A stretch of DNA of 14,400 bases from an uncultured Bacteroidales bacterium (GCA_946407715.1 CAMJPH010000062.1:1-14400); one strand, 5' to 3'; shown: positions 1 to 8,832, numbered from the stretch's first letter. Numbers and translations: made by a program. Notes: generated from the sequence alone by a model not told the origin.

Positions 1-38
1 AAATCTGAAATCCCTACTGCAAGCGGGGTAAGAAGAGC

Positions 39-650
39 TTGCGAAACTTAAATATTGTTATCACCATGCAGCGGGTGATGCAGGAGTTAGGATTCCTTGT
101 CGCCGATGAAGAGACATGCGCCTCCACTATCGGACTGCCACTCAAGGACTGTTTCCGACAGATTTTCCCAGAATTGACTGATGACAGTGCCGAACACTGT
201 GCTGAAACTTATCGCAAGATTTTCTTTGCCAACGCCAAAGATCTGGTTCCCAAGCTATTCCCTCATGTTCAGGAGACGATGGACTGGTTGCACGCTCATC
301 GGATTAGGATAGCTATCGCGTCGTCGCGCACCTCCGCTTCACTGATTGGATTCATCCGTGAGATGCAACTGGTTGAAAAAATCGCCATGGTGGTTGGATC
401 CGACGAGGTGACTCATCATAAGCCGCATCCCGAACCCGTACACGTTATCCTGTCGGCATTGGACGTGCCTGCCTCGGAGACCCTCGTGGTGGGTGACATG
501 CCCGTAGATATCCTCATGGGTGTTGCCGCCGGCACGCACACCTGCGCAGTCACCTACGGAAACTCCTCGGCTGAGGAACTCTCCTCTGCGGGTGCAGAAT
601 TTCTCATCAATGACATGGCCGAACTGGTGACTAAGGTGTTGCTATACTGA
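39..650 (+). CDS. HAD-superfamily phosphatase lacking motif I; probably 5'-truncated
   Basis: The protein resembles phosphoglycolate-phosphatase/beta-phosphoglucomutase-type HAD hydrolases, which dephosphorylate small cytosolic metabolites. Visible are the cap-domain stretch ASTIGLPL, motif II (IASSR), motif III lysine (HHKPHP) and motif IV (VVGDMPVDILMG). The family normally begins with DxDGT about ten residues before the helix read here as NIVITMQ. That motif is absent: the frame is open only from position 9 (in-frame TGA at 6-8), and no Asp codon occurs in any + frame between 9 and 50. The start at 39 is a TTG; the first ATG is at 66, inside the conserved helix, so neither start is convincing. 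Without the nucleophilic Asp the protein should not be a working phosphatase. It is most likely the remnant of a truncated or rearranged gene, or less likely a catalytically dead homologue. The family call is firm; the start and functional status are not. Confidence 0.7.
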   Translation: MRNLNIVITMQRVMQELGFLVADEETCASTIGLPLKDCFRQIFPELTDDSAEHCAETYRKIFFANAKDLVPKLFPHVQETMDWLHAHRIRIAIASSRTSASLIGFIREMQLVEKIAMVVGSDEVTHHKPHPEPVHVILSALDVPASETLVVGDMPVDILMGVAAGTHTCAVTYGNSSAEELSSAGAEFLINDMAELVTKVLLY

Positions 651-746
651 AATCTTAACCTATGGCGTATTGGTCGCAAATTGTTTTTTTCGTTTTACTG
701 GCCTCATAATAATCAAGGCAAAACACATTCCGAATTAGAAAAGTTG

Positions 747-754
747 TATTTTTG
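747..754 (+). promoter_or_regulatory. Bacteroidota -7 box (TATTTTTG)
   Basis: An exact TAnnTTTG match lies 25 bp before the ATG at 780, so a transcript would start near 760 with a leader of about 20 nt. I see no clear TTG element at the -33 position. Its place supports 780 as the start of the gene rather than the in-frame codon at 681. Confidence 0.5.
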
Positions 755-779
755 CAAGGTAATTCAAATCGTTAACAGT

Positions 780-1538
780 ATGAAAAACAGATATCTTTTT
801 ATCACCATTATCGCTACCATGTTCACATCATCGGTTTGTGCACAAGTTCCCGCCATCGAAATGGTTCATGTGCAAGGCGGGGAATTTATGATGGGTTGTA
901 CAGACAGGCATTCCGATTGTTCCGTAAACGAAGCCCCGGCTCATTTGGTGAAACTTGACGGTTTTTATATTGCCAAATACGAAGTGAATCAAGCACTTTG
1001 GATGTCGGTGATGGGAGGCAAGAACCCGTCCAAATTCATTGGCGACAGCTTGCCTGTCACTGGCATCAGTTGGTATGATGTGCAGACCTTCATCGGTAAA
1101 TTGAACCAGCTTACGGGAAAGAAATATCGTATGCCCACTGAAGCGGAGTGGGAATATGCCGCCCGAGGCGGAAATCTTTCAAAAAATTACAGGTTTAGCG
1201 GTTCCAATAATTTGGGCGAAGTGGCTTGGTGCAAAGATAACAGTGGGGATAAACCCCACGCTGTCGGCAAAAAACGACCTAATGAATTGGGTATTTACGA
1301 TATGAGCGGCAACGTTTATGAATGGTGTAGCGATGGCTTTGATTTCTATGAATGGAACTCCACAGAGCCTCTTGTGAATCCCACTGGGTATAATTTGAGC
1401 GAAACAAAGGTCTATCGCGGTGGCGGCATGACCAGCTATTGGGATGTCTGTCGAGTTTCGGCCCGCAGCCAAAGCATCCCCAACGCACATTTCAATTACG
1501 TCGGATTTCGCTTAGCCTTGGATGAGGAAGCCAAATAA
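780..1538 (+). CDS. Secreted SUMF1/FGE-fold (formylglycine-generating enzyme-like) protein
   Basis: The protein has 252 aa. Residues 1-22 form a signal peptide (MKNRYLF, hydrophobic core, cleavage near VCA-Q) with no proper lipobox. The rest is one FGE-sulfatase domain: the opening GGEFMMGC, KYEVNQALW, the stretch MPTEAEWEYAARGG, MSGNVYEWC, and a C-terminal RGGG...VGFRLAL. In true formylglycine-generating enzymes two cysteines in the RGGS-x2-C-x4-C segment bind copper and oxidise sulfatase cysteines. Here the segment reads RGGGMTSYWDVC: the second Cys is kept and the first aligns with Ser. No sulfatase gene is adjacent. I therefore read it as one of the many FGE-fold proteins without proven sulfatase-maturing activity, acting in the periplasm or at the cell surface. 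The start at 780 is chosen over an upstream frame extension to 681 because it gives the signal peptide and follows a -7 box. Confidence 0.85.
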   Translation: MKNRYLFITIIATMFTSSVCAQVPAIEMVHVQGGEFMMGCTDRHSDCSVNEAPAHLVKLDGFYIAKYEVNQALWMSVMGGKNPSKFIGDSLPVTGISWYDVQTFIGKLNQLTGKKYRMPTEAEWEYAARGGNLSKNYRFSGSNNLGEVAWCKDNSGDKPHAVGKKRPNELGIYDMSGNVYEWCSDGFDFYEWNSTEPLVNPTGYNLSETKVYRGGGMTSYWDVCRVSARSQSIPNAHFNYVGFRLALDEEAK

Positions 1539-1601
1539 ATTCCGTGCTGACTGCTACAGAGAAGCTTTTTCTTTCTATATTTTTCATTCTTCATTATTTC
1601 G

Positions 1602-1609
1602 TATCTTTG
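1602..1609 (+). promoter_or_regulatory. Bacteroidota -7 box (TATCTTTG) for purB
   Basis: An exact TAnnTTTG match followed by CCGCG lies 19 bp before the purB ATG. The same TATCTTTGC pattern precedes recG, the small XRE gene and the last gene of the window. The -33 element is weak (T-rich only). Confidence 0.6.
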
Positions 1610-1628
1610 CCGCGAAAATTTTACGATT

Positions 1629-2924
1629 ATGATACCCCGCTATTCGCGTCCGGAAATGAGCGCCGTCTGGACTGAGGAAAACAAATTCGGCGCCTATTTG
1701 AAAGTGGAAATCGAAGCCGCCGCCGCGTGGAGCCAACTTGGCGTGATACCGGCTGAAGACGTTGAGAAACTGCGCACGAAGGCAACCTTCAACGTGCAAC
1801 GCATATACGAAATCGAAAAGGAAACCCGCCACGACATCGTGGCGTTCACCCGCGCCGTGAGCGAGAGCCTCGGCGACGAGAAGAAGTGGGTACACTACGG
1901 ACTCACCTCCACCGACGTGGTAGATACCGCCAACGGCTACCTCATCAAGCAAGCCAACAACATCCTGCGCAAGGATCTCCAGCGGTTCATTGAGATTCTC
2001 AAGAAACGGGCTTACGAGTTCAAGGACACGCCCTGCATCGGGCGCACGCACGGTGTACACGCCGACATCACCGCCCTCGGACTGAAGTGGGCGTTGTGGT
2101 TCGAGGAGATGCGCCGCAACATCGAGCGTTTCGAGATGGCCGCCGCCGATGTGGAGTGCGGCAAGATCAGCGGTGCCGTGGGCAACTTCGCCAACACCCC
2201 GCCGTTCGTGCAGGACTACGTCTGCGAGCAACTCGGCATCCACTCCGCCCGCATCTCCACGCAGGTGCTACAGCGCGACCGCCACGCCCACTACATGGGC
2301 ACCCTCGCGCTCATCGCCTCCACCATGGAGCAGATGGCCATCGAGGTGCGCCACTGGCAGCGCACGGAACTCCGCGAGGCTGAGGAGGCCTTCGGCAAAG
2401 GACAGAAAGGGTCCTCCGCGATGCCCCACAAGCGCAACCCCATCGGCAGCGAGAATATGTGCGGCTGCGCGAGAATCCTCCGCGGCTATATGGTCAGCGC
2501 CTACGAGAACATCCCGCTCTGGCACGAGCGCGACATCTCCCACTCCTCCGCCGAGCGCATCATGCTCCCCGACGCCACCATCCTGCTCGACTACATGCTC
2601 AACCGCTTCGGCAACATCCTCGAAAACCTCGTCGTTTTCCCGGAGAACATGCTGAAAAACATCTACTTGACCCACAAAGTCATCTTCGCGCAGCGCGTCA
2701 TGACCGCCCTCATCAACAAGGGCTTCTCCCGCGAAAGCGCCTACGACCTCGTCCAACCCATCGCTATGAAAGCATGGTTCGAAGGACAGGACTACAAGGA
2801 GCTCCTCTCCCAGAACGAAACCGTCATGAGCCACTTCACCCCCGAAGAACTTGACCAGTGCTTCACGTTGGAATACTATCTGAAGCAGGTGCCCGCAATT
2901 TTCGAACGAGTGTTCGGTTGTTAA
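1629..2924 (+). CDS. purB: Adenylosuccinate lyase
   Basis: PurB cleaves SAICAR to AICAR plus fumarate and adenylosuccinate to AMP plus fumarate, two steps of purine nucleotide synthesis in the cytosol; the enzyme is a homotetramer. At 431 aa it is the short form, as in Bacillus subtilis. Motifs in order: [15 protein letters not shown] (His89, Thr93-Ser94), GRTHGVHAD with the catalytic-region His141, and the fumarate-lyase signature [11 protein letters not shown] (residues 261-271), whose mobile loop carries the catalytic Ser. All motifs are intact. The coding sequence is unusually rich in G/C at third codon positions compared with the genes on either side, which opens long spurious frames on both strands. 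It has its own -7 box and is followed after 4 bp by a 30-bp palindrome. The next gene, upp, is also a nucleotide-metabolism gene. Confidence 0.97.
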   Translation: MIPRYSRPEMSAVWTEENKFGAYLKVEIEAAAAWSQLGVIPAEDVEKLRTKATFNVQRIYEIEKETRHDIVAFTRAVSESLGDEKKWVHYGLTSTDVVDTANGYLIKQANNILRKDLQRFIEILKKRAYEFKDTPCIGRTHGVHADITALGLKWALWFEEMRRNIERFEMAAADVECGKISGAVGNFANTPPFVQDYVCEQLGIHSARISTQVLQRDRHAHYMGTLALIASTMEQMAIEVRHWQRTELREAEEAFGKGQKGSSAMPHKRNPIGSENMCGCARILRGYMVSAYENIPLWHERDISHSSAERIMLPDATILLDYMLNRFGNILENLVVFPENMLKNIYLTHKVIFAQRVMTALINKGFSRESAYDLVQPIAMKAWFEGQDYKELLSQNETVMSHFTPEELDQCFTLEYYLKQVPAIFERVFGC

Positions 2925-2928
2925 CCGC

Positions 2929-2958
2929 TGTAGAGACGTTTCATGAAACGTCTCTACA
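2929..2958. repeat. GTAGAGACG palindrome, copy 1 (30 bp, perfect)
   Basis: A perfect 30-bp palindrome with arms TGTAGAGACGTTTCA and its complement, no loop, starting 4 bp after the purB stop. It shares the outer arms with three other palindromes in the window (3677-3708, 9706-9733, 14222-14245), while the centre differs. It could act as an RNA hairpin at the 3' end of purB but has no following T-run. Confidence 0.9.
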
Positions 2959-3005
2959 ACTTCAAACGAAATAACCATTAAACCCTAAACCCTAAACTTT
3001 ACATT

Positions 3006-3662
3006 ATGAGTAATCTTCACATCCTCGGGATTCAAAACTCCCTTTTCAACGAATTCATCTCGGAAGTCCGAAGCGCCGAGGTGCAGGTGGACAGCATGCG
3101 TTTCCGCCGGAATTTGGAGCGCATCGGTGAGATTTTCGCCTACGAAATCAGCAAGAACATGGCGTACGCCGAGCAGGAGGTGGTCACCCCGTTAGGCATC
3201 GCCAACATCCCTCGGCTAACGGAGAAACCCGTCTTAGCCACCATCTTGCGTGCCGGACTGCCATTGCACCAAGGAATGCTCAACTATTTCGACCACGCCG
3301 ACAACGCCTTCATCTCCGCTTTCCGCAAGTACTACAAAGACGGCACCTTCGAGATTCAAATTGACTACCTCTCCGCGCCCGACTTGGACGAGAAAACGCT
3401 GATTCTTTGCGATCCGATGCTCGCCACTGGACAGTCCCTTGCCTTAGCGTACGAGGAACTCATGAGCAAAGGTGACCCGTTGCACACGCACATTGTGAGC
3501 GTCATCGCCAGTCGGCAAGGCCTTGACTATGTGATGAGTAAGCTCCCCACCGACAGTTGCACCTTCTGGATTGGCGCTGTGGATGAAGAACTGACCGCGC
3601 ATTCTTACATAGTGCCCGGCCTCGGTGACGCTGGAGACCTTGCCTACGGAATAAAGGAATAG
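3006..3662 (+). CDS. upp: Uracil phosphoribosyltransferase
   Basis: Upp makes UMP from uracil and PRPP (pyrimidine salvage, cytosolic). The protein has 218 aa, close to the usual 205-220. Diagnostic segments are DSMRFRRNLERIGE near the N-terminus, the core TILRAGLPLHQGML, the PRPP-binding loop DPMLATGQS (residues 136-144; most relatives have a second Gly where this has Gln), and the uracil-binding C-terminus IVPGLGDAGDLAYG. It lies 81 bp after purB with a palindrome between them. No TAnnTTTG box is visible directly upstream, so it may be read through from purB or use a promoter I cannot recognise. Confidence 0.96.
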   Translation: MSNLHILGIQNSLFNEFISEVRSAEVQVDSMRFRRNLERIGEIFAYEISKNMAYAEQEVVTPLGIANIPRLTEKPVLATILRAGLPLHQGMLNYFDHADNAFISAFRKYYKDGTFEIQIDYLSAPDLDEKTLILCDPMLATGQSLALAYEELMSKGDPLHTHIVSVIASRQGLDYVMSKLPTDSCTFWIGAVDEELTAHSYIVPGLGDAGDLAYGIKE

Positions 3663-3676
3663 GGACGCAATAGGCA

Positions 3677-3708
3677 TTGTAGAGACGCAAAATTATGCGT
3701 CTCTACAA
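3677..3708. repeat. GTAGAGACG palindrome, copy 2 (32 bp)
   Basis: Arms TTGTAGAGACGCA and its complement (13 bp each) surround the centre AAATTA. It lies 14 bp after the upp stop and 27 bp before the next gene. Same outer arms as the copies at 2929, 9706 and 14222; the centre GCAAAATT is closest to copy 3. Confidence 0.9.
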
Positions 3709-3734
3709 ATGGCATTTCGATATTAAATAAAAAA

Positions 3735-5153
3735 ATGGTTTTCAGCAGCAACGTCTTTCTGATACTGTTTCTGCCTGTTTTTTTGATATGCTATTTCGCA
3801 AGTCCAAAAAGATGGCGAAATAGCATTTTGTTGCTGTTTTCCATCGTCTTCTACTCGTATGGGGCACCGACCTTTATCCTTCTGCTTCTCGGTTCCACCA
3901 TCATCAATTTCTATCTGGTAAAACTGTTGTATAAGTCTAATAATCTTGTACACAGAAAATTACTTGCAGGATTGGCCATTGCAATCAGCTTGGGACTTTT
4001 AGGTTATTTCAAGTATGCGAACTTCTTTGTGGACAACCTGAATGCAATACTGGGGGCCATCGGCTTGGAACCTTTCACTTTTGCGAAGGTGTTGCTGCCC
4101 ATTGGAATATCCTTTTTCACGTTCCAATCCATCACCTACGTGGTCGATGCCTATCGCAATGTTCACAAACCGATGGAGCGACTCACCGATTATATGCTCT
4201 ACATCATCATGTTTCCCCAACTCATCGCGGGTCCCATAGTGCGCTATTGCGACATTGCGGACGAAATCCGCAGCAGGGAGCAGAACTGGTCGGAGAGCCT
4301 ACAGGGCTTTTATCGGTTTGTGATAGGGCTTTCCAAAAAGGTACTGATTGCAGATGTGATTGGCCGTCAAGTGGATACACTGCTTGCAGGCGATTTGCTG
4401 ACCATGGGTACCGGCACGGCATGGATCACGATCATCGCCTACACCATGCAGCTCTATTTCGATTTCTCCGGCTACTCCGACATGGCCATTGGCTTGGGCA
4501 AAATCATGGGATTCCATTTTCCCGAGAACTTTGACAATCCGTACAACTCCGCAAGTGTCAGCGAGTTCTGGAGACGCTGGCACATTACGCTGGGTACATT
4601 CATGCGCAATTATCTTTATATCCCGCTCGGCGGTAACCGCTGTTCGAAACCGAGGATGTATTTCAACCTCTGGGTGGTGTTTCTTCTTTCGGGATTATGG
4701 CACGGCGCAAGCTGGAATTTTGTCATTTGGGGCGCTTACCACGGCTTTTGGCTCGTGCTGGAACGCATCGGATTGGGCAAAATCTATGAAAAGATGGGCA
4801 AGATTCCCAGCGTCATCATCACTTTCCTTATCGTAACAATAGGTTGGGCCATTTTCCGAATCGAAAACCTTTCGGATGCCTTTACATTTGTTTCAAGACT
4901 CTTTGCTTTTGATTTCCAAACGATTATACCCATTCAAAGCCTGCAATTCTTTATCACTCTTGTCATTGGTTTGATTTTTGCGTTCATCTCCTTGCTATCA
5001 ATTGGGAAGAAGCTTCAAAACTTTGTGTTCTTCACCAATTTCTCTAAAAAACAGCATCTTGCAGCATGGTCAGCCAGCATTTTCCTTCTTCTGTTCTGTC
5101 TTGGTGCCCTTAACGCTGTGGGGTTCAGCCCGTTCATTTATTTCAGATTTTAG
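3735..5153 (+). CDS. MBOAT-family O-acyltransferase (AlgI/DltB-like)
   Basis: A polytopic inner-membrane protein of 472 aa with roughly ten hydrophobic segments, from MVFSSNVFLILFLPVFL to a final segment near the C-terminus. MBOAT hallmarks are FWRRWHITLGTFMRNYLYIP with His283 and SGLWHGASWNF with the essential membrane His323. In characterised relatives (AlgI for alginate, DltB for teichoic acids, PatA for peptidoglycan) the protein carries acetyl or another acyl group across the membrane to an extracytoplasmic partner. The partner is evidently the next gene, which starts at the base after this stop codon. No glycan-synthesis genes lie in the window, so the acceptor cannot be named. No clear promoter box precedes it: the 72-bp gap after upp holds a palindrome and an AT-rich stretch. 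Confidence 0.92.
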   Translation: MVFSSNVFLILFLPVFLICYFASPKRWRNSILLLFSIVFYSYGAPTFILLLLGSTIINFYLVKLLYKSNNLVHRKLLAGLAIAISLGLLGYFKYANFFVDNLNAILGAIGLEPFTFAKVLLPIGISFFTFQSITYVVDAYRNVHKPMERLTDYMLYIIMFPQLIAGPIVRYCDIADEIRSREQNWSESLQGFYRFVIGLSKKVLIADVIGRQVDTLLAGDLLTMGTGTAWITIIAYTMQLYFDFSGYSDMAIGLGKIMGFHFPENFDNPYNSASVSEFWRRWHITLGTFMRNYLYIPLGGNRCSKPRMYFNLWVVFLLSGLWHGASWNFVIWGAYHGFWLVLERIGLGKIYEKMGKIPSVIITFLIVTIGWAIFRIENLSDAFTFVSRLFAFDFQTIIPIQSLQFFITLVIGLIFAFISLLSIGKKLQNFVFFTNFSKKQHLAAWSASIFLLLFCLGALNAVGFSPFIYFRF

Positions 5154-6560
5154 ATGACAAACATGAGGAAGAACTTTCACATAATACTGTTTATCAGCGT
5201 GATAGCGGTTTTGACATTCGTTTCGATCCAAACTTTCACGAAATTTGTACCCGTCCCATCACTCAAGGGAGTTGTCACCGAGACGGAAAAACCGAAACTG
5301 ACTTTCAGAAACTGTGTTGACGGTGCATTTCAAGACAATTTGGAAAACTATTGTCGGGAGCACAGTGGTTTTCGGGAGTGGCTTATCCGGCTCTACAACC
5401 AATATCTTTGGAGCTGTTTCAAGGAAACGAACAATACCACGGTGGTGCGCGGAAAAGAGAAGTGGCTGTTCGAGGAGGTGTACGTCAGGGATTATTACGA
5501 GAGCTTGATGTACCAATACGCCAACGATACAGTAGCTATGAGAAAGATTCTCGAGACCGAGGCGTTGCGGCTTTGGAAAGTGCAAGCACTGCTAAAAGAG
5601 TACGGAATCCATATTTTTGTCAACATAAACCCAGGGAAGAGTGTCATTTGTCCGGAATATCTGCCCGAGAACAAGTCCTATTTACAGCCTGAAGGTTTGC
5701 GGGCTTATGATTTTTACATCAAACGATTCAACGAGCTTGGAATAAACTACATTGACAATATGGCCGTGTTCAAGGCCATCAAGGATTCTGTCGATTATCC
5801 TTTGTTTTACAAGACAGGAACGCATTGGAGCAACATATCCTCCGTTCACGTTTTCGATTCCATCCTCCGATATGTGGAACACCTTGGAAACCAAAAGTTC
5901 CAACACTTGGAAATCGGCGACAAATATCAGGCGAAACACCGTGATCCCGACAACGACTTGGAAGAACTTCTCAATCTGCTATTCCCCATCAAAACGTCTC
6001 CATATTGGTACGTTGACGTGGCGGTCAGGGAAGACACCACGGCTGTCAAGCCTTATTTTTTGACCATAGGAGACTCTTTCTTCTGGAATTTCACCTATAA
6101 TATCCCATTGCAGGACATTTTCTGCTCTTATCCTTACTGGTATTACAACTACATTGTGTATTTTGACTCCGCGAACACAGCCACGTTGGATCTGGATCTC
6201 GAACAGGAGTTGATGCGCACCGATTATATCATGCTCAACTATGGACCGACACAGCTTTACGAGCTCGGAAGCCGTTTTTTGTCCAGAGCGTTGCTGCACC
6301 TCTGCTACGACAAGACCGCTATTGATTCTGCTGCACATCGGCTTATAAAGCACATCAAATCAGACCCTGAATGGTACTCCAAAATCAAAAAAGACGTGGA
6401 AAGCAACCGAGAAAATTTGGATCAAGCTTTGTACAACCTATCCTTGTATTTGATTCACGAGAATCCGGAGAACTATTTTGACGATTTACAGGGCGAGAGA
6501 ATGCCCGTCTCGAGGAACAAAGACTTGCCAGCCATTCGGAAGCGGCAAAAAAGACAATAG
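5154..6560 (+). CDS. AlgX/AlgJ-like SGNH-hydrolase-fold protein, probable O-acetyltransferase partner
   Basis: The protein has 468 aa. It starts with an N-terminal signal anchor (hydrophobic residues about 7-27) and the rest should face the periplasm. The pattern matches the AlgX/AlgJ/DHHW group: VRGKEKWLFE near residue 100 (family G-x-WLF), TGTHWS (residues 221-226, catalytic His224) and GDSFFW with catalytic Ser308. AlgX uses an Asp-x-His pair in DTHW; here Gly222 takes the Asp position, so the triad is incomplete unless another acid substitutes. The ATG directly follows the TAG of the MBOAT gene with no spacer, which implies coupled translation; a second ATG at 5163 is possible. Expected role: final transfer of acetyl from the MBOAT protein to a polysaccharide. 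The C-terminal ~25 residues are rich in Arg and Lys. Confidence 0.82.
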   Translation: MTNMRKNFHIILFISVIAVLTFVSIQTFTKFVPVPSLKGVVTETEKPKLTFRNCVDGAFQDNLENYCREHSGFREWLIRLYNQYLWSCFKETNNTTVVRGKEKWLFEEVYVRDYYESLMYQYANDTVAMRKILETEALRLWKVQALLKEYGIHIFVNINPGKSVICPEYLPENKSYLQPEGLRAYDFYIKRFNELGINYIDNMAVFKAIKDSVDYPLFYKTGTHWSNISSVHVFDSILRYVEHLGNQKFQHLEIGDKYQAKHRDPDNDLEELLNLLFPIKTSPYWYVDVAVREDTTAVKPYFLTIGDSFFWNFTYNIPLQDIFCSYPYWYYNYIVYFDSANTATLDLDLEQELMRTDYIMLNYGPTQLYELGSRFLSRALLHLCYDKTAIDSAAHRLIKHIKSDPEWYSKIKKDVESNRENLDQALYNLSLYLIHENPENYFDDLQGERMPVSRNKDLPAIRKRQKRQ

Positions 6561-6582
6561 AACTGTTGTGAACAATATCTCA

Positions 6583-6603
6583 ACATCTGCAGGACGCAGA
6601 TGT
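6583..6603. terminator. Hairpin between convergent genes
   Basis: Stem ACATCTGC/GCAGATGT (8 bp) with loop AGGAC, 22 bp after the SGNH gene stop and 50 bp before the recG stop. It has no T-run on either strand, so it is only a candidate 3'-end structure for the two converging transcripts. Confidence 0.35.
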
Positions 6604-6653
6604 ATCCATGGTCGCGCCGGAGCATCCAAATAATAAACATGAAACCTCAACAA

Positions 6654-8774
6654 TCAGCTGATGACGCTCCAATTAGTGTCTTTTTGCATCTGTTTCTCTA
6701 ACGTTTCGGCGAGCCGCTTGTGCTCGGGGAGCGTCAAGTCCGGATCTTTTTCGAGAATCTGTTGCACGTAGTTGCGGGTGTAGGCCACCAATTTCTCGTC
6801 TTTGGTGAGGTCGGCGATCTTGAAGTCCAACATGCCGCTTTGCCGCGTGCCCTGCAGGTCGCCGGGACCGCGCAGCTGTAAGTCAAAGTTGGCAATCTCA
6901 AAACCGTCGTTGGTCTCCACCATGGCTTTCAACCGTTTGCGGCCCTCGGTGGAAAGCTCGTACTTGGACATGAGGATGCAGTAGGACTGGTTGCCGCCGC
7001 GCCCCACGCGCCCACGCAGCTGGTGAAGCTGCGACAGCCCGAACCTTTCGGCATTCTCAATCACCATCACGGTGGCGTTCGGTACGTCAATGCCCACCTC
7101 AATGACGGTGGTGGAGAGCAGAATCTGGATCTGTCCCTTCTTGAAGCAGCTCATGGTGTAGTCCTTCTCCTCGGCCTTCATCTTGCCATGCACTACCCCG
7201 ATGCTGTACTCCGGCGGCGGGAAACTGCGTTCGAAGGCCTCGTAACCCGCCTGCAAGTCCAGCAAATCCAGAGCCTCGGATTCCTGAATCAACGGATACA
7301 CAACATATACCTGCCGTCCTTCCGCAATCTGTTTTTTCAGGAAACCGAACATTTTGAGGCGGTCCTTTTCGTAAAAATGGCTCGTGACGATGGGTTTTCG
7401 CCCCGCCGGCAGCTCGTCGATTACGGAAACATCCAAATCGCCGTAGAGCGTCATGGCGAGGGTGCGCGGGATAGGCGTGGCCGTCATCACGAGAATGTGC
7501 GGCGGAACGGCACCGCTCTTGCGCCACAGCTTCGCCCGCTGCTCCACCCCGAAACGGTGCTGTTCATCAATCACCACTATACCTAATTTGTTGAAAATCA
7601 CGTTATCTTCAATCAGTGCATGGGTGCCGATGAGGATATCGACCTGACCGTTCTGCAAGTCGGTAAGCAATTGCTTGCGCTTCGCCGTTTTAGTGGAACC
7701 CGACAAGAACTCCACACGCAAATTCAACGGCTCCAGCTGCTTGCTGAGTTTCTCATAGTGCTGGGTGGCCAGAATTTCGGTGGGTGCCATCATGCATGCC
7801 TGGTAGCCATTGTCGATAGCTAACAACATGCTGAACAATGCGATGATAGTCTTGCCGCTGCCCACATCGCCCTGCAGCAGCCGGTTCATCTGGTGACCGC
7901 TGCCCACATCGCCCCGGATTTCCTTGAGCACCCGCTTCTGCGCGTTGGTCAGGTCGAAAGGCAGGCACTCTTTGTAAAACCTGTTGAAATTTTCTCCCAC
8001 ATGCTCAAACACATACCCCTCGAAACGATTTGTGTTGATCAGCTTGAGTTTCAGCAGTTTGAGCTGTGTAAAGAACAATTCGTCGAACTTCAGTCGGAGC
8101 GTGGCCTGCGAGAGCTTCTGGTTGTCTTCTGGATAATGGATATTGACAAGGGCATCGCGGAGCGACATCAGGTGCAGCTCCTCCACCATCTCTTTGGGCA
8201 TCGTCTCCGGAATAATGTCCTTGACCTGGGTTAGCAGGTTGGCGGTCAGTTTCGACATTGCCTTGGAATCCAACGACTTCTTCTTGGCGGTTTCGGAAGT
8301 GTTGTACAGTGGCTGGAACCGCAGCGAGATGGGCGAACTCTCCTGCTGAGCCGGGTCGATAAGCTCCGGGTGTGTGATGTTCCATTTTCCGTTGAAGAGC
8401 GTGGGCTTGCCGAAGATGACGAACTCGTTGCGCGACTTCAGCACGTCCTGCACCCATCGGATGCCGTTGAACCACACCAATTCTATAGAACCGGTCTCAT
8501 CGGTGAAGACTGCCGTGAGCCGTTGCGCCCGCATCTGCCCGACAATGCGCACGTTGCGGATAGTGCCGCGCAAAAGGATATAGCCGCCGTCGTTCACAAT
8601 GTCGCTGACGTGATAGACGTGCGACTTGTCAATGTGGCGGTAGGGAAAATAGTAAAGTAGATCGTTGAATGTCTGGATGTTGAACTCTTTGCGGAGTACC
8701 GCACCGCGCTTTTCGCCCGCTCCTTTCAGGAATTCGATGGGCGTTTGCAGTAAATCTGTCTGTTGAGTGGTCAT
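6654..8774 (-). CDS. recG: ATP-dependent DNA helicase RecG
   Basis: RecG is a superfamily 2 monomeric helicase that drives regression of stalled replication forks and branch migration of recombination intermediates. The protein has 706 aa, the expected size. The N-terminal third is the wedge/OB region, with GGYILLRGTIRNV and PLYNTSETAKKKSLDS. The helicase core has Walker A GDVGSGKT (residues 302-309), the DExH box DEQH (403-406), motif III MTATPIPRTLAMT, then the second RecA domain with STTVIEVGIDVPNATVMV and the QLRGRVGRGG motif. The C-terminal part (QLRGPGDLQGTRQSG) is also typical. All motifs are intact. The ATG at 8774 is preceded by a - strand TATCTTTG box at 8833-8840. It lies downstream of the small XRE gene in the same direction, 124 bp apart. 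Confidence 0.97.
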   Translation of the reverse strand: MTTQQTDLLQTPIEFLKGAGEKRGAVLRKEFNIQTFNDLLYYFPYRHIDKSHVYHVSDIVNDGGYILLRGTIRNVRIVGQMRAQRLTAVFTDETGSIELVWFNGIRWVQDVLKSRNEFVIFGKPTLFNGKWNITHPELIDPAQQESSPISLRFQPLYNTSETAKKKSLDSKAMSKLTANLLTQVKDIIPETMPKEMVEELHLMSLRDALVNIHYPEDNQKLSQATLRLKFDELFFTQLKLLKLKLINTNRFEGYVFEHVGENFNRFYKECLPFDLTNAQKRVLKEIRGDVGSGHQMNRLLQGDVGSGKTIIALFSMLLAIDNGYQACMMAPTEILATQHYEKLSKQLEPLNLRVEFLSGSTKTAKRKQLLTDLQNGQVDILIGTHALIEDNVIFNKLGIVVIDEQHRFGVEQRAKLWRKSGAVPPHILVMTATPIPRTLAMTLYGDLDVSVIDELPAGRKPIVTSHFYEKDRLKMFGFLKKQIAEGRQVYVVYPLIQESEALDLLDLQAGYEAFERSFPPPEYSIGVVHGKMKAEEKDYTMSCFKKGQIQILLSTTVIEVGIDVPNATVMVIENAERFGLSQLHQLRGRVGRGGNQSYCILMSKYELSTEGRKRLKAMVETNDGFEIANFDLQLRGPGDLQGTRQSGMLDFKIADLTKDEKLVAYTRNYVQQILEKDPDLTLPEHKRLAETLEKQMQKDTNWSVIS

Positions 8775-8832
8775 GGTTTGTATGTTTTGGGGTTTATTCT
8801 ATACTGTGTTTTCAATTCTTTAAATTTTGCCG

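Noticed and set aside
681..779. Upstream extension of the FGE-like gene
   Set aside because: It would place the signal peptide inside the protein and include the -7 box at 747-754.
1584..2978. Long open frames on the - strand and in other + frames across purB
   Set aside because: They are by-products of the G/C-rich third positions of purB, which has all family motifs in its own frame.
2979..2997. CCCTAAA repeats resembling a plant telomere
   Set aside because: Only two and a half units, next to upp in a bacterial context; chance or minor slippage.
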